Position numbers and translations under genes: made by a program | The notes under the pieces: model-generated | Databases searched by the model: none | The model's input: the letters and a program-made list of their open reading frames with translations, nothing else | What the model was told of the DNA's origin: nothing | Origin: Coenobita brevimanus | Taxonomy: Eukaryota; Arthropoda; Malacostraca; Decapoda; Coenobitidae | Reading direction: 5' to 3' | NCBI GenBank assembly: GCA_032717465.1 | Contig: CM064683.1 | Location: 34,243,042 to 34,307,041 of the forward strand | Length of the DNA stretch: 64,000 bases | Shown here: piece after piece, positions 59,171 through 64,000 of the stretch | How the letters are laid out: every line of letters begins with the position of its first letter | Numbering within the stretch: the stretch's first letter is position 1

Positions 59171-59623
59171 GTCTGTCAGACACAGGTGCTCCAGAAGAGG
59201 GTTAAAATGAAGTGAGAGAAGGGTGAGATGAGGAGAAAGTGTGGGAGAGAGAACGGTGAGGAGGGATGAAGGTGAGAAAATGAGAAAGGAAAACTTAAGA
59301 GGAAAGAGAATGGAAAGGAAGGGGGAGAGACTGAGGGAAGGAAAAAATGAGAGGTATGAAGTGTGGGAAAGTTAGAATAAAGAGGGAACAGGAGAAATAC
59401 TAACAGGGAGAGGGGAAAAAACCTAGACACAATGAGACAGTAAGGCGAGGATAGAGAAGAGAGTATAGAGGAGTGAAGTGAGACGTGTGGAGAAGGTAAA
59501 GATGACAGAGGATACTTGCATTCTAAAGGCATCCTCGCCTTGGATTATATCGGTCGCAAGTATATACCACTGGGGCGTATGGCGGGAGAGACACATCGCT
59601 GATTACTACACTCTACAGATATG

Positions 59624-59678
<55 letters not shown>

Positions 59679-60780
59679 GACAGACAGAGACAGAGACAGA
59701 GACAGACAGAGACAGACAGACAGACAGACACAAAGACAGACAGAGAGAGCAGACAGACAGACAAACAGAGAAGAAAGGGTAAATAAAGACAAGAATGAGT
59801 GAAGGATGGAATAAGAGAAAGGAAAAATAAAGAGTGAAAATAAAGTGACAAATGCGACTGATAGATCTGGGAGGAGGGCCTGGGGAAGTGTAAACAAGAA
59901 AGCAGGCGAGGAGGAGGGATGGAAGAAGAGTGAAGAAGAGGAGAGAACAGAAGAAAGATGAGGAAAGAGGAGGGGAAAGAAGAGAAGAAAGGAGAAGTTG
60001 GAAGAGGAGAGAGAACACAATAGGAGGAAAGAGAGAAAAGAAAAAAGGAAAGAGAGGGGAAGAAAGGGTTGTTACTGAGCCAATGGTGAGATGCGAGAGA
60101 CGAGAAGGAGGGGGAAAAAAAACTGAGACGAGGAGGGAAGAAAGAGTGAAGAAAGGAAGTTATATAAGAAATGGGATCAAATGGAAAAGAGAAGGACGTA
60201 AGAAATAGAGGAGGATTTAAGAGAAAAATGGAGGAAAGGAGTGAACAAAGAGATTAGGAAGAGGGAGGAGAGAGGAAAGAACAGGAAAAAGGAGAACAGA
60301 GAGAGAAAAAGAGGGAAGAGAGCAGAGAGGAAAGGACATAATGAACAGTAGAAAACCGGAGCAACGTGGAGGGAGAAGAGAACACAGAAGAAAGAAGGAA
60401 ACGTAAAGCACGAGAGGGAAAGGAAAGCGAAGAATGGAGGATAGGCGATGAAGAAAGACAAGGTAAGCTAACTGAGAGAAAGGGAAAGAAGTATTTTAAA
60501 AGCGTACGTGAGGAAAAAGGTATAAGAAATAAAAATTGTGGAGAGGAAGGTGATAGGAGGAGAAAGAAGGAAGTTTAAAAAAAGAATGAAGTTTAAAAGA
60601 TAGAAAAGATGAATAGACAACTAAGAGATAATATTTGTCATAATACAAGAGGATAAACGTGTGAAGAAAGAAAAGAAATATGGCAAATGGAAAATATATA
60701 TTAGAAAAAGAACATACAAAAGAGACAGAAACATTTGGGAGGAAGTGTAAGAATGAATCAAAGAATATAAAACTAGAAAG
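59171..60780. repeat. Purine-rich region with (GA)n and (ACAG)n
   Basis: Purine-rich from 59200-59500 and 59890-60780. (GA)n at 59631-59654 followed by about 95 bp of ACAG/AGAGACAG units to 59750. A short unique island at 59510-59620 has no recognisable gene. Confidence 0.8.
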
Positions 60781-60789
60781 CACTCAGAG

Positions 60790-61140
60790 AGCGCATACCT
60801 CCTCCAATGCCATTGCAGGATCCGGATCCTCCCCAAATTTTAATCGATCTTTTCTTGGTCCACGGTCCACCCTTCCACAAATGTCATTGTACTGTAGTTC
60901 AATGAGAAGTTTTGGAGATATCGTTTGGACATACAAACAAACAAAAAATTTCTGGATCCGGATGATGATCCGAATCACTACCAAAATCTAATGGATTGTT
61001 CCTTGGGCCATACCCTGCCCCACCAAAATTATTCAGCAATATCCTATCATAACTTTTTAATTAGTCCTTCTAACAGAAAAACAGGCAAACAAGCCAACGC
61101 CGGCAGAAACATAATCTCCTTCGCAGAGGCAGTAACTCTG
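60790..61140 (-). mobile_element. Dispersed repeat RepB, copy 3
   Basis: Inverted relative to 32357-32560: plus strand contains CCAAATTTTAATCGATC, GGTCCACGGTCCACCC-type, TAATGGATTGTTCCTTGGGCC, CAAACAAGCCAACGCCGGC and ends CTCCTTCGCAGAGGCAGTAA, the complement of the TTATTACCTCTGCCAATGG end at 32377. A second inner copy (AAAATCTAATGGATTG) shows internal duplication. Confidence 0.65.
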
Positions 61141-61199
61141 GACTGTGAGAAGAGATACTGTAGGTAGAGAAGGAAGAGGTATAGGAAAGAACAACACCA

Positions 61200-63400
61200 C
61201 ATTGCGAAGAGTGGAGGTTTCGAACAAGACCAGAAGGAGAAGGGGTAAGAAACATCAAGAAACGAGTAAAGGAGAATAGAGAAGGGAAGATGCGTAGAAG
61301 GATGAGAAGGGGAGGGAAGGAAGGGCGTAGAATAGCAGGTTAAATTGCGAGAGGGAGGAGAACTGATATGGAATGAAGACGTGAGAGTGAAGGTGTAAGA
61401 AAGAGGGACTAAAAGGTACAGAAAAGACGGAGTGGGAAGAGGGAAGGGCATGATGGAAGTATGATAGAGGGAAAGAATAATAAAAATAATAAACAAGGAA
61501 CAGAGCTGCGTTTTCAACTTGTAAACAGGACGTCAGGGAGAAGGTGTATGGAAGAATAATCGAGCAAGAACATACTGAAAGAAAGAGTGACAAGAAATGG
61601 AGAGAAAAATAACGGTGAAAATGAGAAAGAACGGATGAAAGTGAGAGAGAAAGAATTTAGAATGAAGGCATGAAGAGTAATACGTGGGAGTGAAATGGTG
61701 GCAAAATGTGGAGTGAAAGAAGATGGAGGAAGAGAGAAGAAGCGAAAGCGAAGAAGAGAAGAGGAGGACGGGTGAGGAAAGAAAGACAAACTGAGAGAGA
61801 GGAGAGAGAATTAAGAACAAAGACAAGCGAGAGAAGGTGTGCGAAAGATTGGGAGACAAGAGACGGAGAGATGTGGAAGGAGCGAAGTGAGAATAGAAGG
61901 GTAAAAAGAGAGAAGAGGTAGGAAACAAAGGAAGAACAGACAAAGGATATTGATACATTTGGAAACTAGATGTCAAGGAGAAGGTGTAAGTAATTGTAGC
62001 AGAACAAAAGGAATGAAGGAAGGAAGGAGGAAATAATGACAAGAGGAAAGAAAGACATGAATAAACAGGGAAAACAGTCAGAGGAAAGAGAAAGATTATT
62101 AACTGAATTATGTGGAAGAAGGTGGATGAAAGAAAGGGGGATAAGAAGGTCGAGGGATAGGACGTGGCAGTAGGGAGGAGGAGAATTTTTGAAAGGAGGA
62201 AGAGGAATACCAGAAAAACGAGGCTAACAAAGAAAAGAGGATGAATTTAAAGCGAAGATGTAAGGGAGAAGGTGTAAGAAAGAATGGAAGGCAAAACGGC
62301 GAAGGGGAAGCAGAAAGGAAAGGGAGAGGAGAGCATACGGGCAGACAATAAAGAAGAAGAAAGAATGAAAAAGACGCGAAAACAGGTAGATAGGAGAAAA
62401 ATTTACTTCAAACGAAAACGTGCGTGAAAAGGTGAAAGAAAGAAACTGAAACAAAAAACTGAACGGAAGGAACAGAACAACTGGGTAGATAACAGAATGA
62501 AGGGTGAAGATAGGCAAGAAAAGCTGAGAGGGAAAAAAAAAAGGACTTAAAACAGTGACTAGAGGGAAAAGGTGTAAGAAAGAACAGGAGGCTAAGGGGT
62601 GGACGGAAGGGAAGGAGAGGAATGGGAATAAGATGAAGACAAGAGAAAGAGTGAGTAGCGAAATGAAAGAAAGAAAGAAACAAGGAGAGGACACATTTGG
62701 AGACAGGATGTGAAAGAGACGGTCTGAGAAAAGTTACTAGAGAAAAAGCAAATTAAAGGAGGAGAAAAAGGAATGGAAAGGGAGAAAAGAAAAATAAATT
62801 AACAGAAAACGCAGGCAGAGTTAAGAGAAAGAATAACAAGTAAGTTGTGCGAAACAAGGAGAAAGGAAGAAATGGAGGCAAGGAGGTAAAAGGAATGAAG
62901 GTGGAAAGGGAGAGAAGAGGAGAGTTTATGATAGAAGGTTGAAGAATATGAATGCTAGGGAAGACCTACAAGGAACAGAGAAGATATTCAAAACGAAAAC
63001 ATGGAGGAGAACGTCTAAGAAGGAGAGGCATGCAAAAAAGGAAAAGAAAAAAGAGAGGAGAAAGAGAGAAAATAGCATAGAAGAGGAGAAGAGAGGAGAG
63101 TAAAAATGGTGCAGAAAGAGGAGAAAAATTGAAAGGCGGAACGGAATTAGAATGAAGACATGAGGAAGAAGGTGTAAGAAAGAATACGAGGTAAGAAGGT
63201 GGCGGGAAAGATGAGATGGGGAGAGAAAGGGTGAGAAGGATGGGAAGAGAAAGTCATAATCAGCTGAAAGAAAGGAGGATATGATTTCGAAAGAAGACTT
63301 AAGGGGGAAATGTAAGTTAGAGAGGTAGGCAGTAAGATGAAGCGAAAGAACAGGAGATGCAAAAAAGAAAAAGGGGAACAATCAAGAGCATTAAGAACTT
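61200..63400 (+). repeat. Degenerate ~147-bp purine-rich tandem satellite
   Basis: An anchor close to GAAGACRTGAGGGAGAAGG plus TGTAAGAAAGAA recurs at about 61375, 61528, 61665, 61819, 61966, 62105, 62254, 62414, 62553, 62701, 62842, 62995, 63154 and 63293. Spacings are 137-160 bp with a mean near 147. Copies are strongly diverged. The plus strand is almost all purine. Phe/Ser/Leu frames on minus with repeated LLPHVF-like segments reflect this periodicity. Confidence 0.8.
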
Positions 63401-63514
63401 GAAGCCCTCTCACGATGGGATCTCACCACCCGCGTAGCCGGAAAGTTTTTCCTCTGCACATAATTTTGCATCTCCATTTCTTATTTGATGCAGATTTAGG
63501 ATGCAAAACACATA

Positions 63515-63637
63515 CAAAGCCAGCCAGCCAACCTCACAGCTGAAACATTGCCAATCCGCTCGCTTCGCAACGCCGGTGGTAAGCGAGCGGAGTGGTAATG
63601 TTTTCATTTCAGTTGTGAGGTTGGCTGGCTGGCTTTG
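63515..63637. repeat. Inner palindrome of the right-edge foldback
   Basis: CAAAGCCAGCCAGCCAACCT is mirrored by AGGTTGGCTGGCTGGCTTTG; inside, CCGCTCGCTT mirrors AAGCGAGCGG. Confidence 0.9.
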
Positions 63638-63980
63638 TTTGTGTGTGGGTAAACAAGATCTCTCATGAACGGCTTGAACTATCAACATGAAACTTTCAGG
63701 GTATCAAGATATGGCCAAATCTTGGACGAGTTCAAGGTCAAGATCGCCAAAGATCAACTAGTTGACCTTTGGCAGCCATTTTGGTGACCTTGACCTTGAC
63801 CCTGAGTGCTCATTTTCAAACTTCCCCAAGATTTTGGCCATATCTTGATACTCTGAAAGTCTCATGTTGATAGTTCAAGTCGTCCATGAGAAACCTTGTT
63901 TACCCACACACAAACAGAGCCAGTCAGCCAACCTCACAACTGAAAACATTACCACTCCGCTCGCTTCGCAACGCGGGTGC
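63582..63980. mobile_element. Foldback element with nested inverted repeats
   Basis: Left arm (63582-63727: AGCGAGCGGAGTGGTAATG, GTTGTGAGGTTGGCTGGC, GGGTAAACAAG, GAACTATCAACATGAAACTT, ATCAAGATATGGCC) is mirrored by the right arm (about 63828-63972: GGCCATATCTTGATAC, TCATGTTGATAGTTCAAG, CTTGTTTACCCACACAC, CAACCTCACAAC, CCACTCCGCTCGCTT). The ~95-bp loop has further self-complementarity around TCAACTAGTTGA and repeats TGACCTTGACC. No coding capacity. Confidence 0.88.
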
Positions 63981-64000
63981 TAAACAGGCCAGAATGAATT

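Overview
This window looks like non-coding, repeat-dominated DNA from a crustacean, most likely a decapod and possibly a crab. I infer this from three things: very dense and long microsatellites ((TA)n, (CT)n, (CA)n, (GATA)n, (CAA)n); decayed transposon proteins of types common in decapod and other arthropod genomes; and degenerate TTAGG-like tracts, TTAGG being the arthropod telomere unit. I found no intact host protein-coding gene, rRNA, standalone tRNA gene, CRISPR array or bacterial operon. Nearly all long open frames here are products of simple repeats or of homopurine/homopyrimidine DNA.

Layout. 1-8.9 kb: AT-rich DNA, SINE-like copies, trinucleotide arrays and a roughly 600-bp near-identical inverted duplication (5945-6531 / 7252-7858). 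8.9-13.6 kb: two very long polypyrimidine tracts. 13.7-17.4 kb: SINE-like remnant, purine-rich minisatellites and unique DNA. 17.4-19.3 kb: a decayed transposase-like pseudogene on the minus strand. 19.4-24 kb: an SINE-like element wedged between (TA)n arrays, and three 5'-truncated LINE ends with GATA-type tails. 25.5-29.7 kb: purine-rich DNA ending in a 24-bp minisatellite. 29.8-38.5 kb: a fourth GATA-tailed LINE end, more SINE-like copies, a 36-bp minisatellite and many copies of a dispersed short repeat.

38.6-46.1 kb is the densest transposon cluster: a hAT (ZBED5-type) pseudogene, a MITE with 73-bp inverted ends, a textbook tRNA-derived SINE with a perfect 15-bp target-site duplication, and a non-LTR retrotransposon whose 5' and 3' parts lie head-to-head, the signature of twin-priming. 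46.9-49 kb is polypyrimidine that switches abruptly to polypurine. 49.7-50.5 kb is a foldback-type element inside a (TA)n array. 51.1-52.8 kb is a second transposon-derived pseudogene with a recognisable 113-bp GT-AG intron. 53.4-60.8 kb has long (GT)n and (GA)n arrays, a foldback element and purine tracts. 61.2-63.4 kb is a degenerate ~147-bp tandem satellite, followed by a nested palindromic element at the right edge.

The main story is how this DNA was assembled: retroposition (LINE, SINE), cut-and-paste and foldback elements, microsatellites seeded by retroposon tails, and tandem amplification. All family assignments come from motif recognition without database searches.
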